Numbered from the stretch's first letter, positions 51,726 to 61,373 are shown. The stretch: DNA of 64,000 nt from Sulfitobacter sp. F26169L (GCF_026410285.1 NZ_JAPMLP010000004.1:62242-126241), one strand, 5' to 3'. Notes: a model not told the origin generated them from the letters alone. A program made the numbers and translations.

Positions 51726-52592
51726 ATGACACAGATGATGCAAAACCCCGACAGGGCCACAAACACCTATCATTACGGTGTGATCGCCCGTGCTATTGCG
51801 CTGATTGACAACGCTGAAACCCCGTTAGGGCTGGATGCGCTTGCTGGTGAAATGGGCATGAGTGCGGCGCATTTTCAGCGGGTGTTTTCCACGTGGGCAG
51901 GCGTGTCGCCCAAGCGCTATCAGCAATATCTCACCCTTGGTCATGCAAAGAGCCTGCTGCGGGCGCGGTTCACAACACTTGAGGCAGCCCACGCCAGCGG
52001 ATTGTCCGGTACGGGCCGTCTGCACGACCTGTTTGTGAGATGGGAAGCGATGAGCCCCGGGGATTTCGCATCCGGCGGCGTGGGGCTTGAAATAGATTGG
52101 GGCTGGTTTGACAGCCCTTTTGGCCCTGTACTTGTGATGGGCACACAGAAAGGGATTTGTGGACTGTCATTGGCGGCGGAAACAGGGAAACAGGCAGCGA
52201 TGAACGATCTTCGCTCGCGCTGGCCCGCTGCGCGATATCGTGAAAACCCCGCAGCACTTGAGGAGTGGGTGCGCATTGCTTTTGGACAAGGCAAGGAAGG
52301 CGAAACGGCGCCGCTGTATCTGACCGGTGCGCCGTTCCAGATCAAGGTGTGGGAAGCTTTGTTGCGGCTGCCCGAGGGGCAGGTCACGACATACGGCGCG
52401 ATCGCACAGGCAATCGGTAGTCCGCGCGCGGTACGTGCCGTGGGCACTGCCGTTGGTCGCAACCCCATCGGATACCTGATCCCTTGCCACCGTGTGTTGC
52501 GGAAGTCTGGCGGTTTGGGCGGGTATCATTGGGGATTGCCGCTGAAGCGGGCAATGCTGGGATATGAGTCCGCGCGCCGCGATGCTGAGTAA
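51726..52592 (+). CDS. AraC-type HTH fused to methylguanine-DNA methyltransferase (Ada-like)
   Basis: 288 residues from the ATG at 51726. An AraC-type helix-turn-helix at about 20-110 (GLDALAGEMGMSAAHFQRVF), a ribonuclease-like segment, and the methyltransferase domain with active-site C254 in IPCHRV. The N-terminal Cys domain of E. coli Ada that accepts methyl from phosphotriesters is missing. It repairs O6-methylguanine; without the sensor domain, any self-activating role must work differently. Next to nth, forming a DNA-repair pair. Confidence 0.93.
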   Translation: MTQMMQNPDRATNTYHYGVIARAIALIDNAETPLGLDALAGEMGMSAAHFQRVFSTWAGVSPKRYQQYLTLGHAKSLLRARFTTLEAAHASGLSGTGRLHDLFVRWEAMSPGDFASGGVGLEIDWGWFDSPFGPVLVMGTQKGICGLSLAAETGKQAAMNDLRSRWPAARYRENPAALEEWVRIAFGQGKEGETAPLYLTGAPFQIKVWEALLRLPEGQVTTYGAIAQAIGSPRAVRAVGTAVGRNPIGYLIPCHRVLRKSGGLGGYHWGLPLKRAMLGYESARRDAE

Positions 52593-52657
52593 TCTGTAAC
52601 ATAGTTTTAAAAAGTGCGCGGTATGTCGCTTATTCCCCCTATTCCGGCATTTTGTCA

Positions 52658-52683
52658 GGAACAAATGCGGCATATATTGCGTT
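52658..52683 (+). promoter_or_regulatory. EcfG-type promoter of the OmpA-like lipoprotein
   Basis: GGAAC (52658-52662), 17-base spacer, CGTT (52680-52683), an exact match to the consensus, 53 bases before the ATG at 52737. It links an envelope lipoprotein to the stress locus 50 kb away. Confidence 0.8.
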
Positions 52684-52736
52684 CATCGAAAAGATGCTTC
52701 GCCCGAACGGAGCGCAAACAGTAAGGCAGTATAACT

Positions 52737-53414
52737 ATGACATTTATGAAATTCCCACTCGTTGTTGCGGTGACGGGCGTAATCGCACTTGGCGCATGTA
52801 CCAATCCGAACGGCTCCATTCTGGCGCAGCCGGGTGATGCAAACCAGAAAACTAAAAACGGCGCGCTGATCGGCGCGGGCGCAGGTGCTCTGGTGGGGGC
52901 ACTGTCCAAGGGGGACGGTAACCGCGCGAAGGGCGCGATCAAGGGCGCGATCATTGGCACAGCTTTGGGCGCGGGTGCCGGTGCATTGTTGGACAAGCAG
53001 GAGCGCGATCTGCGCGCAAGCCTTGGCAATGACAACGTCACGATTAACAACACCGGTGACCGTCTGATTGTGACATTGCCGCAGGATATTCTGTTTGCAA
53101 CAGGATCCAGCGCGGTACGCCCTGATTTGCAACGCGATTTGGGTGCTGTGGCCGGAAACCTTCAGGCTTATCCTGACTCGACTGTGCAAATTGTCGGTCA
53201 CACTGACAGTGACGGCGAAGCGGCGTTTAACCAGCAGTTGTCCGAAAGCCGTGCAAACGCGGTTGCATCTGTTCTGATCAACAACGGTGTGTCGCGCGCG
53301 CGCATCCAAAGCTATGGTCGCGGTGAATCGCAACCGGTTGCCAGCAACCTGAACCCGCAAGGCAAAGCACAAAACCGCCGTGTTGAAATTGTGATCCTGC
53401 CAAACGCGGCTTGA
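52737..53414 (+). CDS. Glycine-zipper OmpA-family lipoprotein
   Basis: 225 residues. Lipoprotein signal with lipobox LGAC (Cys21), glycine-zipper region (about 42-85, GALIGAGAGALVGALS and GAIIGTALGAGAGALL), and an OmpA peptidoglycan-binding domain (about 105-222) with VGHTDSDGEAAFNQQLSESR and NRRVEIVILP. It ties the outer membrane to the cell wall. Same layout as YiaD. An EcfG promoter lies upstream and a strong terminator downstream, so it is a single-gene stress unit. Confidence 0.92.
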   Translation: MTFMKFPLVVAVTGVIALGACTNPNGSILAQPGDANQKTKNGALIGAGAGALVGALSKGDGNRAKGAIKGAIIGTALGAGAGALLDKQERDLRASLGNDNVTINNTGDRLIVTLPQDILFATGSSAVRPDLQRDLGAVAGNLQAYPDSTVQIVGHTDSDGEAAFNQQLSESRANAVASVLINNGVSRARIQSYGRGESQPVASNLNPQGKAQNRRVEIVILPNAA

Positions 53415-53435
53415 TCCTTCACGAAATACCATTTT

Positions 53436-53469
53436 CGGCCCCGATGCAGCAATGTGTCGGGGCCGTTTT
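53436..53469 (+). terminator. Rho-independent terminator of the OmpA-like lipoprotein gene
   Basis: Perfect 9-bp stem CGGCCCCGA / TCGGGGCCG with a 12-base loop, followed by TTTT. Confidence 0.88.
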
Positions 53470-53576
53470 CATTTAGCTTGCGCAAACACGCACAGAACCT
53501 GTGTATGCAGCGATACTTGAGAAGATGGTAAATTGCCTCATTTTACGCTCAACGCATTTCAAACAAGGAACCACCC

Positions 53577-54119
53577 ATGACCACTCCAAAACTGCTTGGC
53601 ATTTCAGGCTCGCTTCGCAAACACAGCCACAACACACTGTTGCTGGCAGAAGCTGCGCGTTTGTTCGGTGATGCTGAATATACTTTGGCAGATATTAACC
53701 TGCCGTTGTTTAACGAAGATGACGAGCAGGCGCATGGCGCACCAGAGTCGGTTGAAAAGCTGGCACAGCAGATTGCGGATGCGGATGCGGTGCTGATTTC
53801 GACGACAGAGTATAACAAAGGCCCGTCAGGTGCGCTGAAGAATGCGCTGGATTGGGTTAGCCGTACGCCGGCAAAACCGTGGAACAACAAACCGGTCGCG
53901 GTGATGTCTGCGACCGGTGGCCGGGCAGGCGGAGAGCGTGCGCAGCTTGTTCTGCGTAGCTTTATGGTGCCGTTCCGCCCGCGTATCCTGCAAGGGCCTG
54001 AGATCCATGTTGCGTCCAGCCATGCCGCGTTTGACGAAAATGGCCAGCTCACAGGCGAAATCTATATCAAGGAATTGACGCAACTGATGGAAGCGTTGCG
54101 CGCTGAAATTCCGGCCTAG
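53577..54119 (+). CDS. NADPH-dependent FMN reductase
   Basis: 180 residues with AAGGAACC before the ATG. Flavodoxin-like GISGSLRKHSHNTLLL (FMN phosphate loop), STTEYNKGPSGALKNALDW, and MSATGGRAGGERAQL. It reduces FMN or quinones/chromate. Its stop shares bases with the stop of the convergent VOC gene (CTAG). Confidence 0.92.
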   Translation: MTTPKLLGISGSLRKHSHNTLLLAEAARLFGDAEYTLADINLPLFNEDDEQAHGAPESVEKLAQQIADADAVLISTTEYNKGPSGALKNALDWVSRTPAKPWNNKPVAVMSATGGRAGGERAQLVLRSFMVPFRPRILQGPEIHVASSHAAFDENGQLTGEIYIKELTQLMEALRAEIPA

Positions 54120-54514
54120 GCCGGCACGCTGATCTCGATCAGGTTGCTATCGGGGTCCCTTAGGTAGATCGAGATGATCGGTCCGGCTGCGCCGCTGCGC
54201 GGAACCGGACCGTCCTTGATGTCGACGCCATGGGCCGCAAGATGCGTCTGCCATTTGTCCAGCGGTGTGGATGTGAGAAAACACAAATCGGCAGAGCCAC
54301 ATTGCACGTGTCCCGCTTTTGGTTCGAATTCCGCACCCTGCTGGTGGAGGTTGATTTTCATCGCGCCGATTGTCAGTGCATGACGGGTGGTACCGTCTGC
54401 CACGATAAATGGCGTATGGGTCATGCCCAATACATCGGTATAGAACGCAAGTGTTTCGGTGATGTCTGAAACGGTCAGCACCAGATGATCCAGTGATGTG
54501 AGAGATGGGGTCAA
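54116..54514 (-). CDS. VOC-family (glyoxalase-like) protein
   Basis: 132 residues. Paired beta-alpha-beta-beta-beta units: LDHLVLTVSDITETLAFYTD at the N-terminus and IISIYLRDPDSNLIEISV at the end, with metal-site H10, a mid His (INLHQQG) and the C-terminal Glu. The substrate is unknown. It overlaps the upstream oxidoreductase gene by four bases (ATGA). Confidence 0.9.
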   Translation of the reverse strand: MTPSLTSLDHLVLTVSDITETLAFYTDVLGMTHTPFIVADGTTRHALTIGAMKINLHQQGAEFEPKAGHVQCGSADLCFLTSTPLDKWQTHLAAHGVDIKDGPVPRSGAAGPIISIYLRDPDSNLIEISVPA

Positions 54515-55542
54515 AGGTTATCCTCCACTTTGAATCCTTGGGGAATATTGTCCACGCCATCGAGCAAAATGTCTGACATGACCTGCGCGATTTTAGGTGC
54601 CATGCCAAAACCGATTTTGAATCCCCCATTGGCAATGTAATGCCCTTCGCGATCCGGCCAAGCGCCCAGCATTGGCGCACGGGATCGTGCGCGCGGGCGC
54701 ACGCCCGCCCAGCGCGCAATGACAGGGGCATCCGCCAGCACCGGAACAGCGGCGCGGGCAGCGACAATCACATCGTCAAGTTGCGCGTCCGTACTGGTGG
54801 GGTTGTCGTATTCCCGCTCCGAGGTTGAGCCGATTGCAACAGTCCCGTCGAGATGGGGAATGATATGAACACCGCTTGCAAAAATTTGCGGCAAACCGCG
54901 CGCGTCATATGCTAACAGAGCCGCTTGTCCCTTCACTCCGTTGCCCATGGCGCGGCTGTGTTTGGCATTCAGGGTCTGCAACCCCGCCACACCCGTTGCC
55001 CACAGCACGACGCCTTTGTCGGGTGCCTCCGCCTGCACATCCACTCCGTTTGCGGCAAGTGCTGCAACCAGTGCGCCGCAGGCGCGGCGCGGATGCATGT
55101 GCGCGCTTAACGTATCGTAGATCAGGTGCTTATCCACGCTGACCGGTTGCCATTCGGTTGGCGGGGCGGGGATTACCTTCCAGATCGCATTGTCCTGCCA
55201 TAACTCAAGCGCAGTTTCCTCACGGCGCTGGGCCAATGCACGTGCTGATCCATCTGTGATGGGTTGCAGGCGACCTGTGCGCGCATAGCCGGCGTCTATT
55301 CCTCCTGCATCTTTAACTTCGCGCCAGAACGTCTGGGCCATCAGCAGGCTTTCAAGCTGAAACGCTTTTTTCGGATTCCAGTTTTCTGGCACATGCGGGG
55401 CGAGCGCACCGACAAGCCCGCCGCTGCTGCCTGCACCCGCACCGTGCGGATCGATGATTTGAACAGTTGCGCCGCGCTGTACGCAGGCCCATGCAATCGA
55501 CAGGCCAAAGATGCCTGCGCCGCGGATTGTGATATCGGTCAT
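54511..55542 (-). CDS. DAO-family FAD-dependent oxidoreductase
   Basis: 343 residues from the ATG at 55542, where GGAG gives perfect spacing. FAD motif IRGAGIFGLSIAWACVQRGA, then GSSGGLVGALAPHVPE, and a C-terminal ANGGFKIGFGMAPKIAQV. The DAO fold oxidises glycine-type secondary or primary amines. It is divergent from mnmD, 58 bases apart. In E. coli the bifunctional MnmC fuses a methyltransferase like MnmD to a DAO-fold oxidase that removes carboxymethyl from tRNA uridine; this gene could be the separate oxidase half (inference). An amino-acid oxidase role is the alternative. Confidence 0.88.
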   Translation of the reverse strand: MTDITIRGAGIFGLSIAWACVQRGATVQIIDPHGAGAGSSGGLVGALAPHVPENWNPKKAFQLESLLMAQTFWREVKDAGGIDAGYARTGRLQPITDGSARALAQRREETALELWQDNAIWKVIPAPPTEWQPVSVDKHLIYDTLSAHMHPRRACGALVAALAANGVDVQAEAPDKGVVLWATGVAGLQTLNAKHSRAMGNGVKGQAALLAYDARGLPQIFASGVHIIPHLDGTVAIGSTSEREYDNPTSTDAQLDDVIVAARAAVPVLADAPVIARWAGVRPRARSRAPMLGAWPDREGHYIANGGFKIGFGMAPKIAQVMSDILLDGVDNIPQGFKVEDNL

Positions 55543-55600
55543 TGCTCCGGCCTCGCTTTGCGCGCAGATTACGCCAAAGTAACTATTACAGGGCAAGCAC

Positions 55601-56260
55601 GTGCAGGACCAGACAGCACAAATTGAATGGCGTGACGGGCGTGTGCCTGTTTCTACCCGTTTTGATGACCCATATTTCAGCCTTGAAAACGGGATGGATG
55701 AAACGCGTCATGTGTTCTTGGCTGGTAACGATCTGCCTGCACGGTTTTTGGATGGTTTTCACGTGGCCGAGCTTGGTTTCGGTACAGGATTGAATTTTTT
55801 GGTGACATTACAGGCGTTTCGCGCCAGTGGCTGCACAGGAAAGCTGCAATTCACCAGCTTTGAGGCTTATCCGATGGCTATGAATGATTTGCGCGCTGCC
55901 TTGCAGGCATTTGACGGCCTGCCTGACGATCTGGCGCAGCAAACCAAATTCCCCGAGCATCTGGTCGGCCCTGATTTTACCTTGCGTGTGATCACAGGCG
56001 ATGCGCGCGCCACCTTGCCGAAGTGGGAAGGCCGTGCGGATGCGTGGTTTCTGGACGGGTTTTCGCCTGCAAAAAACCCCGAGCTCTGGTCGCCGGAGTT
56101 GATGGCGCAGGTCGCTACGCATACGGCTGAAAGCGGGACGGCAGCCACCTACACGGCGGCGGGATTTGTACGCAGGGGGCTGGAGGATGCGGGGTTTAGC
56201 GTAACCCGCGAGCAGGGCTATGGCCGTAAACGCCATATGACCCGCGCGGTAATGCCATGA
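55601..56260 (+). CDS. mnmD: tRNA U34 5-methylaminomethyl-2-thiouridine methyltransferase MnmD
   Basis: 219 residues with a GTG start at 55601. SAM-binding VAELGFGTGLNFLVTLQAFR and the catalytic DGFSPAKNPELW are MnmD/MnmC1 marks. It adds the methyl group that completes mnm5s2U at the wobble position of Lys, Glu and Gln tRNAs. Only the methyltransferase half of MnmC is encoded in this gene; the divergent DAO-fold gene may supply the other. It overlaps the EamA permease gene by four bases. Confidence 0.93.
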   Translation: MQDQTAQIEWRDGRVPVSTRFDDPYFSLENGMDETRHVFLAGNDLPARFLDGFHVAELGFGTGLNFLVTLQAFRASGCTGKLQFTSFEAYPMAMNDLRAALQAFDGLPDDLAQQTKFPEHLVGPDFTLRVITGDARATLPKWEGRADAWFLDGFSPAKNPELWSPELMAQVATHTAESGTAATYTAAGFVRRGLEDAGFSVTREQGYGRKRHMTRAVMP

Positions 56261-57126
56261 CCCAAAGCAACAATATCCCGCTGGGAATCGCGTTGATGAT
56301 CGCCACAACGTTTGTGTTTGCTGTTCAGGATGGCCTTTCGCGACATCTGGCGGGTGAATACAACGTGCTGATGGTGGTGATGATCCGGTATTGGTTCTTT
56401 GCGGCCTTTGTGATCACCATTGCCAAACGGCGCGCGGGGGGCATCCGTGCCGCTGCGCAGACATCGCAACCGCTGATCCAGATTGCGCGCGGGCTTTTGC
56501 TGGCTCTTGAGGTGTGTGTTATGGTTGCCGCCTTCACCATTCTGGGACTGGTGGAAAGTCATGCTGTTTTTACCTGTTATCCGCTGCTGGTGGCGGCGCT
56601 GTCCGGTCCTGTTTTAGGCGAAAGTGTCGGCTGGCGGCGCTGGGCGGCGATCGGGGTGGGATTTATCGGTGTATTGATAATCTTGCAGCCCGGCGCATCG
56701 GTCTTCGATGTACGCGCGCTGATCCCTCTATTGGCGGCTACCATGTTTGCCGTTTACGGATTGCTGACACGTTACGCCTCCCGGCGAGACAGCACCGCCA
56801 CCAGCTTTTTCTGGACAGGCGTTGTCGGCGCGTTGGCGATGACCCTGCTGGGCATGTGGTTCTGGGAACCGATGAGTGCGCGTGACTGGCTGTGGATGGG
56901 GTGTTTGTGCATTACCGGCGTGACGGGGCACTGGCTGTTGATCCGCTGTTACGAAGTAGCAGAGGCCAGCGCAGTGCAGCCTTTCGCGTATCTGCAACTG
57001 GCATTTGTCGCGGTCATCGGTATCTCGGTGTTCGGAGAGACAATCAGCACCAACGTTGCTATTGGCTGTTTGATCATTGTGGCGGCGGGGCTATTCACCT
57101 TTTGGCGCGAACGCCTTCAGCGTTGA
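56257..57126 (+). CDS. EamA/DMT-family permease
   Basis: 289 residues with ten predicted helices in two EamA repeats (about 8-140 and 150-285; TFVFAVQDGLSRHL and PLLAATMFAVYGLLTRYASR). Drug/metabolite transporters export small molecules; the substrate is unknown. Coupled to mnmD (ATGA). Its last 36 bases overlap the convergent lytic transglycosylase gene. Confidence 0.92.
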   Translation: MTQSNNIPLGIALMIATTFVFAVQDGLSRHLAGEYNVLMVVMIRYWFFAAFVITIAKRRAGGIRAAAQTSQPLIQIARGLLLALEVCVMVAAFTILGLVESHAVFTCYPLLVAALSGPVLGESVGWRRWAAIGVGFIGVLIILQPGASVFDVRALIPLLAATMFAVYGLLTRYASRRDSTATSFFWTGVVGALAMTLLGMWFWEPMSARDWLWMGCLCITGVTGHWLLIRCYEVAEASAVQPFAYLQLAFVAVIGISVFGETISTNVAIGCLIIVAAGLFTFWRERLQR

Positions 57127-59055
57127 GCCTGTAAGCTCGTCGTAAAAGGAGATGGGTAACGGATCACGGCCTAGACGGGCGCGATAGATTGGCAGGCTTT
57201 CCGTGACCCGCATGATGTAGTTTTGCGTTTCGCGGAACGGAACCATCTCAACCCAGTCAACGATATAGATGTCGCCCTCACGCGGATCGCCATAATCGTT
57301 CATCCAGCGGATCGGGCGGCTGGGTCCGGCGTTATATCCTGCGGCCATCATCACAACATTGCCGTCAAACCGCCCTGCAAGCTCTGCCAAATACTGCGCG
57401 CCCAATCGGGCATTATAGACCGGATCAGCGGTCAACCGGTCTGTCGTGTGTTGCGCCTTGATACCCAACCCTTGCGCCACTTCCAATGCTGTCGCAGGCA
57501 TCAGTTGCATCAGGCCGCGTGCGCCGACATGGGATTGCACAACGGGGTCGAACTCGCTTTCGCGGCGCGCGATTGCCAGTGTCATTTCCGGCGCCATGGG
57601 CAGATCTGCCTCACCTGCGGGGTGCAGGGCATAATAGGGCGCGGCGATTTCCAGACCGCGCTGCGCTGCACGTTTGCCGATCATCACCGCGATATGAGGC
57701 TGGCCTACATCAATCGCGGCCTGGCCCAACAGTTCAAGGTCGGGTTCCATCAGTTGCTCTGCGAGATGGGTCCAGAACCGCTCGGCAAGGTTCAAATCAC
57801 CCGAAGCTTGCAGCAACAAACCCGCTTCGAACAAGGGGGCTTTTGCCAAGGCGCTTGTGCGCCAGTCTTGTGCCGGTGGCAGGCCTTTCAGCTTGTCAGG
57901 GAAAGGGATGCGCGCACGTTCGGCGGCGAGAAGGCCGTAAAAAGATGTCTGGAAGTTCGCCCCCATGCGATAAGCAGCAGTCGCGCCTTCGTTATCGCCC
58001 GCGGCTTCGAGTGCGCGGCCCTGCCAGTAACCAGCACGGCCTTGGCTGATGGGGGATTCGACGGCAGAATCGTGGTTAAGGAAGTGCTGATGCGCGCGCA
58101 GCGGATCATCCAGAAACCGCAAGGCGATATAACCAGCAAGCCATTCCAGATCAGCGTAATCCGACCCTTCGGTAAGAAAATGCTGCGATGCCATGGCATA
58201 GGCGCGGGCCGGATCACCCGAGCGCATTTCCCCCCGTGCGAGCGCGCGACGGCGGTTGCCCCATGCGGCGGGATTGCCCAAGGTATCGAAGCTTTTCGAG
58301 GCTTCTACCAGAAGATCCTTGGCATCGCCCACACGTCCCTTGCGGATCCGCCATTCAAACAGGGCGTGATTTACGCCGCCTGTAGCTTTCAGCGACGCAG
58401 GCAGTTTATCATAGATAGACGCCGCGTTGCCGGTGCGGCGGTAAAACGCGATGCGCGCTTCGGCGGCCTGCTCTGCGCTTTTGCTGGCAAGGCCGTACAT
58501 CTGACGTGCTTCGTCATATTCGCGCTGCCAGACCATTGCATCCAGCCGCGCATCATGATGCGGCTTTAACAGTGCTTCATGAGCGTCAAGGAACGCCTCT
58601 TGTGATGTGGCGTTCATTGGCATTGTGCGCCACGCAATAACCAGATTGGCCTGCGCAGTGCCGGTCAGGCCCTTGGCCGTTAGTGCGGCTGCGTGGGCCA
58701 GAACACCGAGCGGGGTCTGTGCCGGTGTTTCCTCAAAAAATGCGATGATCGCTTCGTCGTTTTGTTTGATCACTTCGGGTTCAGAGCGGCGGCGCAAGTA
58801 ATCCATTCCCGGCCAGTCGGGGCGGCGTTTGATGAAATCGACGATTTCGTCGTAACTGCCTACCGCAGCGCGCAAACGGTGCCAGATAATCACATCACGG
58901 GCCACTTCGCCGTCACGGGCGGCGATTTTTTCTGCAGCTGTAAAATCGCCGCTGCGCATGGCATCCAGACCCCAGCCCAACGGGCGGGGGCGTTCGGCAT
59001 TGGCGGGCAAAGCCATGGCACACAGCAGCAACAGGGCCGTCAGATGGCGGGTCAT
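57091..59055 (-). CDS. Soluble lytic murein transglycosylase (Slt70-like)
   Basis: 654 residues from the ATG at 59055; an ATG three codons upstream (59064) is also possible, but AGGA spacing favours 59055. Signal peptide (MTRHLTALLLLCAMALPANA), a long alpha-superhelical U domain (about 25-460), then the catalytic SLT domain with Glu in ARRESEFDP, VGARGLMQLMPATA and YNAGPSRPIRW. It cleaves glycan strands leaving 1,6-anhydroMurNAc. Confidence 0.94.
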   Translation of the reverse strand: MTRHLTALLLLCAMALPANAERPRPLGWGLDAMRSGDFTAAEKIAARDGEVARDVIIWHRLRAAVGSYDEIVDFIKRRPDWPGMDYLRRRSEPEVIKQNDEAIIAFFEETPAQTPLGVLAHAAALTAKGLTGTAQANLVIAWRTMPMNATSQEAFLDAHEALLKPHHDARLDAMVWQREYDEARQMYGLASKSAEQAAEARIAFYRRTGNAASIYDKLPASLKATGGVNHALFEWRIRKGRVGDAKDLLVEASKSFDTLGNPAAWGNRRRALARGEMRSGDPARAYAMASQHFLTEGSDYADLEWLAGYIALRFLDDPLRAHQHFLNHDSAVESPISQGRAGYWQGRALEAAGDNEGATAAYRMGANFQTSFYGLLAAERARIPFPDKLKGLPPAQDWRTSALAKAPLFEAGLLLQASGDLNLAERFWTHLAEQLMEPDLELLGQAAIDVGQPHIAVMIGKRAAQRGLEIAAPYYALHPAGEADLPMAPEMTLAIARRESEFDPVVQSHVGARGLMQLMPATALEVAQGLGIKAQHTTDRLTADPVYNARLGAQYLAELAGRFDGNVVMMAAGYNAGPSRPIRWMNDYGDPREGDIYIVDWVEMVPFRETQNYIMRVTESLPIYRARLGRDPLPISFYDELTGSTLKAFAPKGE

Positions 59056-59224
59056 GGCTTGCATTTCCTATCTCGCTCACAGTAGAGCCTTATAGCATAG
59101 CCTATCTGTGCGCGTGTTCAATTCACGTGTACGCGTGTGGGCTGTGTTTCTCTTGCGCACCTGCTTGTGGGGCGCTTTCATCCCCGGCGGCCTTTCCGGT
59201 CTCCAGCACATAAGGAGCGTGCAC

Positions 59225-60097
59225 ATGTTTTCAGGTTCTATGCCTGCCCTCGTCACGCCGTTTCGCAACGGCGAGCTGGATATTGAAACGCTGAAAAAAC
59301 TCGTGGAATGGCACGTCGGCGAAGGTTCGAACGGTCTGGTTCCTGTCGGCACAACGGGCGAATCACCAACCCTGACACACCGCGAACATGAGGCGGTGGT
59401 TGAGGAAGTGGTCAAAGCCGCCGCTGGCCGTATTCCCGTGATTGCGGGCGCGGGAAGCAACAATACACTTGAATCGATCCGTCTTGCCCAACATGCCGAA
59501 AAGGTCGGGGCGAATGGCGTTCTGGTTGTAACCCCGTATTACAACAAACCCACACAGCGCGGTTTGATTGCGCATTTCACGGCTGTGCATGATTGCTGTG
59601 AATTGCCGATCATCATCTACAATATCCCACCACGTTCTGTCATTGATATGACGCCCGCAACGATGGGCGAGCTGGCCAAACTGCCGCGCATTGTGGGCGT
59701 CAAAGACGCCACCGCCGATCTGTCGCGCGTCAGCGCGCAGCGGATCACCTGCGGCAAGGATTTCATCCAGCTTTCGGGCGAAGACGGGACCGCACATGGC
59801 TTTAACGCGCAAGGCGGTGTCGGCTGCATTTCGGTCACGGCCAATGTCGCGCCGAAGCTGTCGTCGCAGTTGCAAGCGGCCTGCAAGGCGGGTGATTATG
59901 CCAAGGCGCTGGAAATTCAGGACAAACTGATGCCCCTGCATCAGGCGATCTTTACCGAGCCGGGGGTTGTGGGTGTCAAATATGCCATGTCGCAACTTGA
60001 TCTGTGTTCCGAAGAAGTCCGTTTGCCTTTGACGGGACTATTGGACAGCACCCGCAAGCTGATTGATGACGGGCTGAAGCACGCAGGCCTGCTGTAA
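59225..60097 (+). CDS. dapA: 4-hydroxy-tetrahydrodipicolinate synthase
   Basis: 290 residues from the ATG at 59225, fixed by AAGGAG upstream; the frame itself extends to 59108. Schiff-base K160 (VGVKDATAD), Y132 (IIYNIPPRS), T43/T44 ([10 protein letters not shown]) and [11 protein letters not shown]. It condenses pyruvate and aspartate semialdehyde in lysine/diaminopimelate synthesis. No other dap gene is adjacent. Confidence 0.97.
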   Translation: MFSGSMPALVTPFRNGELDIETLKKLVEWHVGEGSNGLVPVGTTGESPTLTHREHEAVVEEVVKAAAGRIPVIAGAGSNNTLESIRLAQHAEKVGANGVLVVTPYYNKPTQRGLIAHFTAVHDCCELPIIIYNIPPRSVIDMTPATMGELAKLPRIVGVKDATADLSRVSAQRITCGKDFIQLSGEDGTAHGFNAQGGVGCISVTANVAPKLSSQLQAACKAGDYAKALEIQDKLMPLHQAIFTEPGVVGVKYAMSQLDLCSEEVRLPLTGLLDSTRKLIDDGLKHAGLL

Positions 60098-60104
60098 GTT
60101 ATCG

Positions 60105-60125
60105 GGGTGGGGCGCGGCCCCGCCC
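60105..60125 (+). other. GC-rich hairpin after dapA
   Basis: GGGTGGGGC-GCG-GCCCCGCCC, a 9-bp stem with one G-T pair, eight bases after the dapA stop. No T-run. Possibly a transcript-end hairpin. Confidence 0.5.
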
Positions 60126-60187
60126 TATCCATCGCAGATTTTCGGTCATAAAGTGGCGCAAACCCTCTAGTGTCCGGAGTCTGCCTG

Positions 60188-61351
60188 ATGAACATCCTTC
60201 CCCTCATTGCCGAAAGCATCGATGAACTGACCGCGATTTTTCGTGATCTGCACGCGCATCCCGAAATCGGCTTCACCGAAGACCGCACCAGCGGCATCGT
60301 CGCAGACAAGCTGCGCGAATACGGTGTGGACGAGGTGCATACAGGGCTGGGCAAGACTGGCGTTGTCGGGCTAATCCACGGCAAGAAACACGGCAACCGC
60401 CGCGTGGGCTTGCGCGCCGATATGGATGCTCTGCCGATCCAAGAAATTACAGGGCTGGAATATGCATCGACCAATGACGGTGTGATGCACGCCTGTGGCC
60501 ATGACGGGCACACAACAATGCTGCTGGGGGCGGCCAAGCATCTGGCGGCGACCCGTGATTTTGACGGTACCGTTGTGTTGGTGTTTCAGCCCGCCGAAGA
60601 GGGCCTGGGCGGCGCACGGCAGATGATTGCGGATGGTCTGTTTGAGCAATTTCCCTGTGATGAAATTTACGGCATGCACAACTGGCCGAGCGGTCAGGCG
60701 GGGAAAGTGGGTATCTGCAAGGGTGTCGCCATGGCAGGTGCTGCATTTTTTGACATCACGGTGACTGGCAAAGGCAGCCATGCGGCGCGTCCCTCTGATG
60801 GAAAGGATGCGCTGATCATCGCGGCAAGCCTTACGAGCGAGCTTCAGACAATCGCGAGCCGGAACGTGCCGCCGCTGGATACCTGCGTGCTGTCCGTGAC
60901 CCAGCTGCATGCAGGGGCTGCCTATAATGTGGTGCCTGAGATCGCGACACTGGCCGGCACGATCCGTTATTTCAAGGACGAGATTTACGAACTCGCCGCG
61001 GGGCGGATGCAGGCAATTTGTGACGGTTTTGCACTGGCCCATGACGTGCAGATCACTTGTGCGTTGCGAAATGTGTTTGATGTGTTGATCAACGATAATG
61101 ATCTTTCAGACGCCTATATGGAGGCGGCGGCGGATATCGTCGGGCTCGAGAATACATTTGACAAGGCCGAGCCTGCTACGGGATCGGAAGATTTTGCCGA
61201 TATGCTGAAAGTTGTGCCGGGGGCATATTGTATCATCGGGCATGCGGGGACAGTGCCCTTGCACAATCCATCCTTTTTGCTGGACCCTGAAATTCTGCCG
61301 GTGGGCGCGTCTGTCATGGCGCGCGTGGTGGAAAAGCGTCTGCCGCTTTAA
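60188..61351 (+). CDS. M20-family amidohydrolase (hippurate/IAA-amino-acid hydrolase type)
   Basis: 387 residues from the ATG at 60188 (GGAG upstream). Metal-site motifs HACGHDGHTTM and FQPAEEGLGGA, dimerisation GKGSHAARPSDGKDAL, and C-terminal GSEDFADM. The family hydrolyses N-acyl amino acids such as hippurate or N-acetyl-diaminopimelate. Position after dapA could suggest the acetylated DAP route, but the M20D group is broad and a catabolic role is as likely. Confidence 0.9.
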   Translation: MNILPLIAESIDELTAIFRDLHAHPEIGFTEDRTSGIVADKLREYGVDEVHTGLGKTGVVGLIHGKKHGNRRVGLRADMDALPIQEITGLEYASTNDGVMHACGHDGHTTMLLGAAKHLAATRDFDGTVVLVFQPAEEGLGGARQMIADGLFEQFPCDEIYGMHNWPSGQAGKVGICKGVAMAGAAFFDITVTGKGSHAARPSDGKDALIIAASLTSELQTIASRNVPPLDTCVLSVTQLHAGAAYNVVPEIATLAGTIRYFKDEIYELAAGRMQAICDGFALAHDVQITCALRNVFDVLINDNDLSDAYMEAAADIVGLENTFDKAEPATGSEDFADMLKVVPGAYCIIGHAGTVPLHNPSFLLDPEILPVGASVMARVVEKRLPL

Positions 61352-61373
61352 GGGGGCAGCGCTTGGGAGGCGG

